A stretch of 20,489 bases of DNA from Elusimicrobiota bacterium (GTDB taxonomy: Bacteria; Elusimicrobiota; UBA8919): positions 8,770-29,258 of the forward strand of contig DMMW01000073.1 of assembly GCA_003452965.1 (NCBI GenBank). Reading direction: 5' to 3'. Below are positions 7,058 through 14,459 of this stretch, in pieces (position 1 is the stretch's first letter; every line of letters begins with the position of its first letter). The notes under the pieces are model-generated. The model ran no database searches and had not been told where the DNA came from. It saw only the letters and a list, made by a program, of their open reading frames with translations. The translations under genes and the position numbers were made by a program.

Positions 7058-8596
7058 TCAAGAAATAGGAAGAATTATTTTGAATGTAGTACCATAATTT
7101 AAAACACTATGTAATTCAATTCTTCCCTTATGGGCTTCTATTATTCTATTTGATATCGTTAATCCCAAACCAGTGCCGCTTGGTTTTGTCGTAAAAAATG
7201 GATCAAATATTTTCTTTACATTTTCCTCTGGAATGCCGGGTCCTGTATCAGATATCTCAAGAACTATATTGCTCCCGTCCTGCATTGTTGCAACTTTCAA
7301 TTCTCTGCGTTCCCTGTTAACCATAAAATGTACAGCATTTTGAATAATATTAAGTAACACCTGTCTTATTAATGCGGGATCTATTTTCAACATCACTATT
7401 GATTCATCAAGCATTTTCACAATTTGCACCTGCGAACTTTCTATTTCAGGCTGTAAAAAATATAATACATCTTCTATAAGTTTGCCTAAATCGCTTTCAA
7501 TAAGTTGCGGTGCTGTTTCGCCGGAAAACATAAGAATATTTTTAACTACACGTTCAAGTCTGTCCGATTCTTCAATAATATATCTTGTATATTTTTTGTT
7601 AGGATCGTCATTCGCTATTTTTTTGCTGATTCTTTGGGCACTCGCTCTTATAGATGCCATAGGATTTCTGACTTCGTGAGCGACTACAGCCGCCATCTCT
7701 CCCAATGCTGATAAACGTTCAGATTTAATAAGCTGGGATTGGGTTTGTTCAAGCTCCCTTTTAGCTATATCTACCTGCCTCTTTAGCTCTTCAACAAAAT
7801 TCTTTTCCATTTCAAATAGACGGGCATTATCTATTGCTAAACCTGCCTGATTGGTAAATGTTGAAAGATTCCTGATATCCTTTTCTTCTATTTCCCGTTG
7901 TGATTTCGTATTATCAACTATTACAAGTCCTATAACCTTGTCTTTTGATATCAGAGGAATTGCAGCTAAAAGGTTTGGCTTTAAATTTTTATATACCTCG
8001 GTAAAATTTCTGGGTATCATTTCCTCTTCAATCGAAAAAATAATCTTCGGTTTAGCTTCGGTAATTGTTTTTATGATAAAGTTATTTTTATCTTTTATTG
8101 ATATTGCCAATTTTTCAAGTTCCTCGTTTTCTATGCCGATACCTTTTTCCGGTTGAAGAGTGCTATTTTCTATAAGAAAAATAATGGTTCTGTCAAAATT
8201 AAGATCTTTCTGAACCGCCTCAAGTATTAAACCCAAAATTCTGTCTAAATCGGTAGTTGATATCATCGCTTTGTTAATGCGATTCAAAATGGTCAATGTT
8301 TCCGTTTTTTGTTTCAACATAACATTTTTTTCTTCTAATTCTCTTTTAGATATTCCAAGCAGATTTGTCGTTTCCTTATATTTCTCCTGAGAAATATTCA
8401 TACTTATTAACTGCTTTTTTGCTGGACCTAATATTACTGATAATAAAACTATGCCTACACAAAGAGAAATGATAATAGATACTGGAATCGCCAACCGTGG
8501 CAAAAAGTATGGATTAAGCCATTTTATAAGTATAGCATATAAAATAATACTTAAACAAATTAAACTTAATGTTAACCATCTGATATTGCTAAGCAT
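7058..8596 (-). CDS. Membrane sensor histidine kinase with GAF domain
   Basis: Predicted autokinase of 512 aa. Layout: two transmembrane helices (about 7-27 and 35-57) with a very short external loop, a coiled-coil linker, a GAF domain (about 100-260), a second coiled coil, HisKA with phospho-acceptor H307 (VAHEVRNPMASIRA), and HATPase_c with N420 (N box), DTGPGIP at 450-456, FDPFFTTK at 465-472 and GTGLGL at 474-479. It resembles NtrB/ZraS-type kinases. I chose the ATG at 8596 because GGGGG lies 7 nt before it. The frame stays open to 8641, but that extension is dispersed-repeat DNA. The ligand is unknown; the small external loop favours cytoplasmic sensing through GAF. Confidence 0.92.
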   Translation of the reverse strand: MLSNIRWLTLSLICLSIILYAILIKWLNPYFLPRLAIPVSIIISLCVGIVLLSVILGPAKKQLISMNISQEKYKETTNLLGISKRELEEKNVMLKQKTETLTILNRINKAMISTTDLDRILGLILEAVQKDLNFDRTIIFLIENSTLQPEKGIGIENEELEKLAISIKDKNNFIIKTITEAKPKIIFSIEEEMIPRNFTEVYKNLKPNLLAAIPLISKDKVIGLVIVDNTKSQREIEEKDIRNLSTFTNQAGLAIDNARLFEMEKNFVEELKRQVDIAKRELEQTQSQLIKSERLSALGEMAAVVAHEVRNPMASIRASAQRISKKIANDDPNKKYTRYIIEESDRLERVVKNILMFSGETAPQLIESDLGKLIEDVLYFLQPEIESSQVQIVKMLDESIVMLKIDPALIRQVLLNIIQNAVHFMVNRERRELKVATMQDGSNIVLEISDTGPGIPEENVKKIFDPFFTTKPSGTGLGLTISNRIIEAHKGRIELHSVLNYGTTFKIILPIS

Positions 8597-8609
8597 TACT
8601 ATTCCCCCT

Positions 8610-8628
8610 AATATAACTTCGTTATATT
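8610..8628. promoter_or_regulatory. Perfect 8-bp dyad upstream of the histidine kinase start
   Basis: AATATAAC (8610-8617), three bases, GTTATATT (8621-8628). It lies immediately upstream of the GGGGG ribosome site and exactly at the edge of dispersed repeat copy B. It could be an operator or an RNA hairpin near the ribosome site; the sequence cannot tell which. Confidence 0.45.
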
Positions 8629-8880
8629 TGATTGCATCCATCCTCCGTAGCAGTAGTCTGCTACTGCGGAGAACGGGCAGATTTTCAGAAACGATTATTT
8701 ATCCGCCAACGATTCCCTGTCCACCAACGATTCCCTGTCCGCCAAAGGTTCCTTGTCCGCCGAAGATGTGTCAGCAATATGGCGAATAGCCATGATTATT
8801 GATGACACGTTTATCGAAGGCGGAAGTAGCGGACACCGATTTAACGACATGCCTTAATCTAAGTAATCTATCCTCTTAAT
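8627..8880 (-). repeat. Dispersed repeat, copy B (long form, opposite orientation to copy A)
   Basis: The reverse complement of this segment matches 2698-2850 over two blocks with only scattered substitutions. It carries an extra internal segment (around 8770-8825) and additional 18-bp units at about 8703-8768. The shared end is GGATGGATGCAATCAA on the minus strand; beyond it the two loci differ. It contains the interrupted palindrome GTAGCAG-TAGT-CTGCTAC. Confidence 0.8.
8703..8768. repeat. 18-bp tandem repeat inside copy B
   Basis: About 3.5 units of CCGCCAACGATTCCCTGT, with variants CCACCAACGATTCCCTGT and CCGCCAAAGGTTCCTTGT and a truncated last unit. Copy A retains roughly one unit, so unit number varies between copies. 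A length of 18 keeps any reading frame open, but no gene is supported. Confidence 0.75.
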
Positions 8881-8901
8881 CTACTTAATCGGTCGCCTTC
8901 A

Positions 8902-9891
8902 TTAGGATGTCTTAAATCCCTTTGGATTTGATTTATGCCATTTCCATGCGGTTTCTACGATTGTATTTATATCATTATATTTTGGCGCCCAATTTAATTC
9001 TTTTTTTATTTTCTCCGAAGTCGCTATCAATACTGCAGGATCCCCCGCTCTTCTGGGAGTATCTTTCGTATTTATTTTCTTACCGGTTACTTTTTCGGCA
9101 ACTTTTATTATCTCTCTTACAGAGAAGCCCTCTCCATTTCCGAGATTATAAATCGCACTATCCCCGCCTTTTTCCAATCTTTTTAAAGCAAGTATATGCG
9201 CCATTGCAAGATCAGTTATATGTATATAATCTCTTACACAAGTACCGTCTTTTGTTTCATAATCAGTGCCGAATATCTGGACATGCGGTCTTTGACCCAA
9301 AACTGCCTGCAATACTATCGGGATTAAATGTGATTCCGGTGCATGGTCTTCTCCGATTTTCCCGGATATATGTGCTCCGGCTGCATTAAAATACCTTAAA
9401 GACACATATTTGATTCCATATGCATTATCATACCATTTTATAGCATTCTCAAACATCAGTTTTGTTTCACCATAAGGATTTGTTGGAAAAGTTTTGTTGT
9501 TCTCTTGTATAGGTATTCTGTCGGGTTCCCCATAAACAGCTGCAGAAGATGAAAAAACAATCTTTTTTACATCATATTTAAGCATGGCGTCCAATAAATT
9601 TAAACTGGCAATCATATTACTTTTAAAATACTTGCTGGGATTTTCTACCGATTCTCCGACTAAACTGTCCGCCGCAAAGTGAACCACAGCATCTATCTTA
9701 CTATTTTTAAATACATCTTCTAATTCATTCTTATTTAAAAGATCAACTTTGACAAATTCCCCTCCGCTGATCGCTTCCCGATGCCCTTTCTGAAGATTAT
9801 CAAGAGTAATAACATCATAACCCATCTCAAGCAGCTCTATAACTGTATGACTGCCAATATAACCCGCACCACCTGTAACAAGAATCCTCAT
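8902..9891 (-). CDS. galE: UDP-glucose 4-epimerase
   Basis: Interconverts UDP-glucose and UDP-galactose in the cytoplasm (Leloir pathway and surface polysaccharide precursors). An extended short-chain dehydrogenase of 329 aa: NAD-binding TGGAGYIGSH at 6-15, catalytic Ser in the SSSAAVYGE stretch (114-122), and Y140-x-x-x-K144 in NPYGETK. The conserved YFNAAGA, GTDYETKDGTCVRDYIH and YNLGNGEGFSV segments are typical GalE rather than another NDP-sugar epimerase. A GTG two codons upstream (9897) is possible, but AGGAG is 7 nt from the ATG at 9891, which I prefer. It has its own consensus promoter and is separated from the kinase by a repeat-filled gap. Confidence 0.95.
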   Translation of the reverse strand: MRILVTGGAGYIGSHTVIELLEMGYDVITLDNLQKGHREAISGGEFVKVDLLNKNELEDVFKNSKIDAVVHFAADSLVGESVENPSKYFKSNMIASLNLLDAMLKYDVKKIVFSSSAAVYGEPDRIPIQENNKTFPTNPYGETKLMFENAIKWYDNAYGIKYVSLRYFNAAGAHISGKIGEDHAPESHLIPIVLQAVLGQRPHVQIFGTDYETKDGTCVRDYIHITDLAMAHILALKRLEKGGDSAIYNLGNGEGFSVREIIKVAEKVTGKKINTKDTPRRAGDPAVLIATSEKIKKELNWAPKYNDINTIVETAWKWHKSNPKGFKTS

Positions 9892-9956
9892 CAACACTCT
9901 CCTTTATTGTAAAATAAGCGACTTCGCCGCAAGAAATAATCTTCTATCTTTTTGAA

Positions 9957-9985
9957 ATTATACAAAACAATATGATTTTTGTCAA
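9957..9985 (-). promoter_or_regulatory. Consensus sigma-70 promoter of galE
   Basis: On the minus strand TTGACA (9985-9980), exactly 17 nt, TATAAT (9962-9957): both hexamers are perfect. The predicted start near 9950 gives a leader of about 58 nt, which contains a small GCGGC-GAA-GTCGC hairpin (with one G-T pair) at about 9917-9929 and the AGGAG ribosome site. Confidence 0.85.
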
Positions 9986-10022
9986 CCGCAACAAAATATT
10001 ATATTATAAAATGAACCTTAAT

Positions 10023-10163
10023 TTATTTTACTTCTTGATTTGTTTTGTATTCTATATTTTTCCTGTTATTTAATGAAAGATTAAAAACAACGAAAACAAT
10101 CAAAATTATTAAAAATACCAAAATGACATATTCTATTACTCCTTGAGCTTTTCTTGATTTCAT
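10023..10163 (-). CDS. 46-residue pilin-like or TadE/Flp-like small membrane protein (tentative)
   Basis: A short ORF starting 18 nt after the glmS stop. It has a basic N-terminus (MKSRKAQG), then VIEYVILVFLIILIVFVVF, one hydrophobic helix with an acidic/aromatic EY pair near its start, then a polar, charged tail of 19 residues. The AQGVIEY arrangement recalls the GQGxVEY prepilin-peptidase region of Flp and TadE-like proteins (Glu at +5 if cleavage follows Ala6). No other pilus gene is in the window and no strong ribosome site is visible. It may be a real microprotein translated with glmS, a solitary pilin-like remnant, or chance. Confidence 0.45.
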   Translation of the reverse strand: MKSRKAQGVIEYVILVFLIILIVFVVFNLSLNNRKNIEYKTNQEVK

Positions 10164-10181
10164 ACAATTTTAAACTGGTGC

Positions 10182-12011
10182 TTATTCAACCGTTACTGAT
10201 TTAGCTAAATTTCTTGGTTGATCAACATCACAACCGCGTAAAACACCTATGTGATATGCCAATAATTGCAATGGAATTATATTTAAAAGAGGGTATAATA
10301 ATTCTTCTGTTTTAGGAACGTAAAAAACAAAATCTGATTTTTCTTTTATTAATTCATCCCCTTCAGCCGCGATGGAGATTACTATTCCTTCTCGTGCCTT
10401 CACCTCTTCAATATTTGAAAGTATCTTTTCATATACCTTCCCGTCGGTAGCAATACACACAACAGGCAAATTTTCATCAATTAAAGCAATAGGTCCATGT
10501 TTCATCTCACCAGCAGGATATCCTTCCGCATGAATATATGAAATCTCTTTTAGTTTAAGTGCACCTTCAAGTGCAATAGGATAATTAGGTCCTCTCCCTA
10601 AATAAAGAAAATCAGATTTTTTAAAAAACTTCTTTGCTATTACTTTTATCTCCTGTTCCTTATTTAAGATACTTACTATATCCCTGGGTATTTTTAACAA
10701 TGAATCTATAAATTTAATTGAATATTCCTTTGTTACTTTTCCTTTAATAATTCCAAAATACAAGGCAAGAAGATAAATTGCAGTAAGCTGTCCTGTAAAA
10801 GCCTTTGTAGATGCTACTCCGATTTCTGGCCCGCACCTTGTATAAAAAGTTGCATCCGATTCACGAGTAATTGTCGAACCCATTACATTGCATATTGAAA
10901 GTGTTTTAACCCCGAATTTTTTTGATTCTCTTAGCGGGGCTATAGTATCCGCTGTTTCTCCAGACTGACTTATTGCTATAAGCAATGTCTGACTATTTAA
11001 AATCAAATCCCTGTATCTGAATTCTGAACCTATGTCCGTCTCAGTAGGGATTCCGGACACAGATTCAAATAAAAATCTTCCAATCAAGCCTGCATGATAT
11101 GACGTGCCACAAGCAACGATTGATATACGGTTTATGTTTTTAATAATTTCAGGACTTATATTAACTTCATTAAAAAATTCATTTATGTCCTCAACTTCGA
11201 TTCTTCCGCGAAAAGTATCTTCTATTGTTTGCGACTGTTCAAAAATTTCCTTAAGCATAAAATGCTTATAACCTGATTTTTCTGCCATCAGAGAATCCCA
11301 TTCAATTTTATTTATTTTTCTTTCGCAAATCTGATCTTTTTTATCAAAAATCCTGTATCCTTCTTTTTTTAACTCAACCATATCCCCATCTTCAAGAAAA
11401 ATAAATCTCTTAGTATAAGAAAGAACTGCAGGAATATCAGAAGCTATAAAATATTCATTATCGCCGATTCCCACAACAAGCGGGGCATCATAACGAACAC
11501 CGATTAAAACATCCGGATTGTCCAAGGAAACTACACCTAAGGCATATGCACCTTTCAATTTTTTAACTGCTGCCTTTACAGCTAATAAGATATCACCCTT
11601 AAAATATCTTTCTATTAAATGAACTATTACCTCGGTATCGGTCTCTGATAAAAACCTGTGTCCTTCGGAAATCAATTCTTGCTTTAATTGCCTGTAATTT
11701 TCAATAATACCGTTATGAACAACAACAATTTTTTTATTGCAATCAGTATGCGGATGGGCGTTTTCTTCGCAAGGCTTACCGTGCGTAGCCCAACGAATAT
11801 GTCCTACTCCGACTGTTGCCGAACTTTTTTCATTTTGAAGCGCATTTTGAAGATTTATTATTTTACCTACTGCTCGGCTGATTTTTAAACTACCGTTTTC
11901 TATTACAGCAATACCTGATGAATCATAACCACGGTATTCAAGCCGTCTTAAACCTTCCAAAATTACTTCTGTTGCAACCTTATTACCGATATAACCTACT
12001 ATTCCACACAT
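10182..12011 (-). CDS. glmS: Glutamine--fructose-6-phosphate aminotransferase (isomerizing)
   Basis: Makes glucosamine-6-phosphate from fructose-6-phosphate and glutamine, the first committed step to UDP-GlcNAc. The 609-residue length is standard. Seen: N-terminal nucleophile Cys2 after Met (MCGIVGYIG), RWATHG and HNGIIENY in the glutaminase domain (about 1-240), two SIS domains with ACGTSYHAG, SQSGETADT and GPNYPIALEGALKLKEISY, and the C-terminal DQPRNLAKSVTVE with the sugar-binding K604. The start is fixed by Cys2. No Shine-Dalgarno is visible because the leader is the heptamer element at 12022-12119. No glmS ribozyme is apparent in the 89-nt leader. Confidence 0.97.
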   Translation of the reverse strand: MCGIVGYIGNKVATEVILEGLRRLEYRGYDSSGIAVIENGSLKISRAVGKIINLQNALQNEKSSATVGVGHIRWATHGKPCEENAHPHTDCNKKIVVVHNGIIENYRQLKQELISEGHRFLSETDTEVIVHLIERYFKGDILLAVKAAVKKLKGAYALGVVSLDNPDVLIGVRYDAPLVVGIGDNEYFIASDIPAVLSYTKRFIFLEDGDMVELKKEGYRIFDKKDQICERKINKIEWDSLMAEKSGYKHFMLKEIFEQSQTIEDTFRGRIEVEDINEFFNEVNISPEIIKNINRISIVACGTSYHAGLIGRFLFESVSGIPTETDIGSEFRYRDLILNSQTLLIAISQSGETADTIAPLRESKKFGVKTLSICNVMGSTITRESDATFYTRCGPEIGVASTKAFTGQLTAIYLLALYFGIIKGKVTKEYSIKFIDSLLKIPRDIVSILNKEQEIKVIAKKFFKKSDFLYLGRGPNYPIALEGALKLKEISYIHAEGYPAGEMKHGPIALIDENLPVVCIATDGKVYEKILSNIEEVKAREGIVISIAAEGDELIKEKSDFVFYVPKTEELLYPLLNIIPLQLLAYHIGVLRGCDVDQPRNLAKSVTVE

Positions 12012-12021
12012 AATTAATTCA

Positions 12022-12119
12022 GGGATTAGCGTATAGCGTATAGCGTATAGGGTATAGTAATTGGCATTTATTCTTACTACTAATCCCTATCCCCTATCCC
12101 CTATCCCCTATCCCCTGCC
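12022..12119. repeat. Heptamer-based inverted repeat element between pdxJ and glmS
   Basis: One arm has three perfect TAGCGTA units and a TAGGGTA variant (12027-12054). The other has four perfect CCCTATC units plus a degenerate fifth (12085-12119). A spacer of about 30 nt separates them. The arms are imperfect inverted partners: reverse-complemented CCCTATC gives GATAGGG against TAGCGTA-phase GCGTATA, sharing G-x-G-x-ATA. The right arm runs into the 3' end of pdxJ and encodes its last four residues. The same layout occurs at 1652-1743 in opposite orientation. Confidence 0.88.
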
Positions 12120-12838
12120 TTTAAAAGCTTCTTCATTTCTTTTACTGCATTAAAAAGTCCGACAAAAACAGCCCTACAAATTATTGAATAGCCGATATTC
12201 AATTCCTGAACACCCCTAATCTTTACAATTTCACCAACATTATTATAGTCAAGACCGTGTCCTGCATTTAAACCAAGTCCCATCTCCAAAACAGCATCCG
12301 ATGCTATTTGAATTTTTCTCAATTCTTTTTTTCTCTCTACTTCACTTTTTGCATCAGCATACCTACCGGTGTGAAGTTCAACAAAGTCTGCACCAACTTC
12401 TTTGGCAGCTTTTATTTGCTTAAAATCCGGATTAATAAAAATACTTACAAAAGTACACGTTTTCCCGCTGCTTTTTAATTCGTTTACAACCCTTTGGATT
12501 TTTAACCTATTTTTAATTATGTCCAATCCCCCTTCGGTAGTTAACTCCTGCCGTTTTTCCGGCACAAGACATACCGAATCGGGATTGATTTTTTTAGCAA
12601 ATCCTACTATTTCTGGTGCTACCGACATTTCGAGATTGAGTCTGGTTCTGATAATATCTTTTAATTGTTTAACATCTTTTTCATTTATATGACGTCTGTC
12701 TTCACGAAGGTGTACAGTAATACTATCGGCACCGGCATCTTCAACAATTTCTGCAGCATAAACAGGATCCGGAAAATCACCTTTCCTCAAATTTCTTATT
12801 GATGCTATGTGATCAATATTTACACCAAGTCTTATCAT
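12101..12838 (-). CDS. pdxJ: Pyridoxine 5'-phosphate synthase
   Basis: Condenses 3-amino-2-oxopropyl phosphate with 1-deoxy-xylulose 5-phosphate to pyridoxine phosphate (DXP-dependent B6 route). The 245-residue length is typical. Seen: GVNIDHIASIRNLRKG (5-20), TVHLREDRRHI with catalytic H43, EMS with the active-site Glu near 73, ELHTGRYA, GLNAGHGLDYNN and LNIGYSI (213-219). The family usually has NIGH; here Y217 replaces the His of that phosphate-binding pair. The last residues (GDRG and the stop) are encoded by heptamer repeat DNA. A GGAG lies about 11 nt before the ATG. It sits between glmM and glmS in the long operon-like run. Confidence 0.96.
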   Translation of the reverse strand: MIRLGVNIDHIASIRNLRKGDFPDPVYAAEIVEDAGADSITVHLREDRRHINEKDVKQLKDIIRTRLNLEMSVAPEIVGFAKKINPDSVCLVPEKRQELTTEGGLDIIKNRLKIQRVVNELKSSGKTCTFVSIFINPDFKQIKAAKEVGADFVELHTGRYADAKSEVERKKELRKIQIASDAVLEMGLGLNAGHGLDYNNVGEIVKIRGVQELNIGYSIICRAVFVGLFNAVKEMKKLLKAGDRG

Positions 12839-12994
12839 AATGTTATTTTCTCCAATCCTTGCACTCTATTATTATTTCTTTTTGATGCTTCCTTGATTAC
12901 CACTTCCACTCCGCTACATTTAAATTGTTATACTTAAATTAATAAACATTATATTTCTACATTTTCAATCGGAGCTAATCGGTATAATCACTTT

Positions 12995-14323
12995 CTAAAA
13001 ATCCACGACACCAGCTATTTCTTGTGAATAATCATTAATCAATTTATCGTCCGGTCCTTCAACCATGATTCTTAATAGGGATTCCGTCCCCGAATATCTT
13101 ACAAGTACTCTACCATTATCTTTAAGTTTTTTTTCAACAGATTTTATTGCATTTGCCAACTTCTCATTTTCTGAAATCGGAAGTTTCCTTTCAACCTTAA
13201 CATTCAGAAGAACTTGCGGATATTTTTTTATAATCTTTGATAATTCAGACAAATTCTTTCCGCTTTTTTTTATAATAGATGCTACTTGCAATGATGTCAG
13301 AAGCCCGTCACCGGTATTTAAAAAATCTCTGAATATTATATGACCTGATTGTTCACCGCCAAGTATAACATCGTTGTTAACCATCTCTTCATAGACGTAT
13401 TTATCGCCGACTGCACTGCTAAAAACCTTTATCCCTTCGTTTTCCATTGCTTTATAAAAACCGAAATTAGCCATAACAGTAGTAACAACGGAATTATTTT
13501 TTAGTATGTTATTCTTTTTGAGAAATCCGGCAGCAATTGCGATTATATAATCTCCGTCCCTAATCTCCCCTTTATCATCAATAAATATGCATCTATCTCC
13601 GTCACCATCGTATGCTATTCCAAAATTTGCTTTTTCCTTTAAAACAGCTTCTTTAAGATTCTGGATATGCAGCGCACCACACTTTCTATTTATATTTTTA
13701 CCATCGGGCTTAACTGAAATGGTTATGACATCTGCTTTTAATTTTAAAAAAACTTCGGGAGCAATTCTAAAATTTGAACCATTTGCACAATCAAGAACAA
13801 TTTTTAATCCACTAAAATCCGTAACTTCTTTTATTGTTGAATACAAAAATTTAGTATATATATCTTTTGCATAATCTTCCTCATTGAATACTTTTCCTTT
13901 CTTTTTATCCGGGATATTAAAATCATTCTCAAGCTCCTTTTCAATTTTAGACTCTATTGAATCAGCGATTTTAATACCCAAATCAGAAAAAAACTTTATT
14001 CCGTTAAATTCGGCGGAATTATGCGAAGCTGAAATAACACAACCCGCTGAAGAACCCCTTTCAACTGTTATATATGCTATTGCCGGAGTAGAAATAATTC
14101 CACAGTCAAAAACGTCCATGCCTGCAGAAACAATACCTTCTGATATCGATTCTAAAAGAGCAGGGGAAGACTCTCTGGTATCCCTGCCTATTACAAACTC
14201 TTTTTTTTCAGCGGACCTTAAAAAAGTTGCTGCTACATACCCTATTTTTTTTATAAAATCATTTGCTAATGGATACTTGCCTGCAATACCTCTTATGCCA
14301 TCGGTGCCAAAAAGCTTTTTCAT
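12995..14323 (-). CDS. glmM: Phosphoglucosamine mutase
   Basis: Converts glucosamine-6-phosphate to glucosamine-1-phosphate, the step after GlmS on the way to UDP-GlcNAc and peptidoglycan. A four-domain alpha-D-phosphohexomutase of 442 aa: GTDGIRG (6-12), phosphoserine loop ISASHN with S100, magnesium loop DGDGDR (239-244), sugar-binding GEQSGH, and phosphate-binding RYSGTES near the C-terminus. It lies downstream of cdaA and mini-cdaR, the conserved c-di-AMP neighbourhood in which GlmM is also a partner of CdaA in Firmicutes (known there; inferred here). A 122-nt gap with no complete gene separates it from mini-cdaR. Confidence 0.97.
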   Translation of the reverse strand: MKKLFGTDGIRGIAGKYPLANDFIKKIGYVAATFLRSAEKKEFVIGRDTRESSPALLESISEGIVSAGMDVFDCGIISTPAIAYITVERGSSAGCVISASHNSAEFNGIKFFSDLGIKIADSIESKIEKELENDFNIPDKKKGKVFNEEDYAKDIYTKFLYSTIKEVTDFSGLKIVLDCANGSNFRIAPEVFLKLKADVITISVKPDGKNINRKCGALHIQNLKEAVLKEKANFGIAYDGDGDRCIFIDDKGEIRDGDYIIAIAAGFLKKNNILKNNSVVTTVMANFGFYKAMENEGIKVFSSAVGDKYVYEEMVNNDVILGGEQSGHIIFRDFLNTGDGLLTSLQVASIIKKSGKNLSELSKIIKKYPQVLLNVKVERKLPISENEKLANAIKSVEKKLKDNGRVLVRYSGTESLLRIMVEGPDDKLINDYSQEIAGVVDF

Positions 14324-14437
14324 ATTATCTATCTATTTATATCCTTTTAACGAATTAAGCACAGTTTTGTCTACGACATATGTCTTTGATAAATCTTTAT
14401 AATATTTTCGGTAGAGTTAGCTATCAACATTCTCTAA

Positions 14438-14459
14438 TCGGCAAATTATTTGCCGAGTT
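14438..14459. other. Palindrome over the mini-cdaR stop codon
   Basis: CGGCAAATTATTTGCCG (14440-14456) is self-complementary (six GC-containing pairs plus AT pairs around a short loop) and includes the TAA stop at 14446-14448. On the + strand it is followed by GTTTTCGTTT; on the minus strand no T-run follows. It may be an RNA hairpin that tunes expression between cdaA/mini-cdaR and glmM rather than a terminator. Confidence 0.5.

Larger units (their letters stand above)
8597..8901. other. 305-nt gene-free interval between galE and the histidine kinase
   Basis: It holds the kinase ribosome site (GGGGG at 8604-8608), a perfect dyad at 8610-8628, copy B of the dispersed repeat (8627-8880), and a short AATCTA/TTAATC-rich tract. 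No RNA gene and no convincing ORF. A +-strand frame through the tandem units gives a PPTIPC-like repeat but has no gene-like context. Confidence 0.7.

Noticed and set aside
8597..8641. N-terminal extension of the histidine kinase to 8641
   Set aside because: The start would lie in dispersed repeat DNA without a ribosome site; GGGGG sits 7 nt before the ATG at 8596.
8451..8789. +-strand ORF with a PPTIPC repeat
   Set aside because: It runs antisense to the kinase N-terminus and takes its repeats from the 18-bp tandem units; no ribosome site or family resemblance.
12012..12100. glmS ribozyme/riboswitch upstream of glmS
   Set aside because: The 89-nt leader is heptamer repeat and AT-rich spacer; the conserved ribozyme core was not seen.
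12022..12119. CRISPR array or telomere-like end in the CCCTATC repeats
   Set aside because: The units are contiguous 7-mers without unique spacers, located inside a gene cluster.
14333..14416. Second open stretch after mini-cdaR (ends YVVDKTVLNSLKGYK) as a CdaR remnant
   Set aside because: It is 28 codons without a start codon and has no recognisable YbbR motif; kept only as a place to look for a deletion scar.
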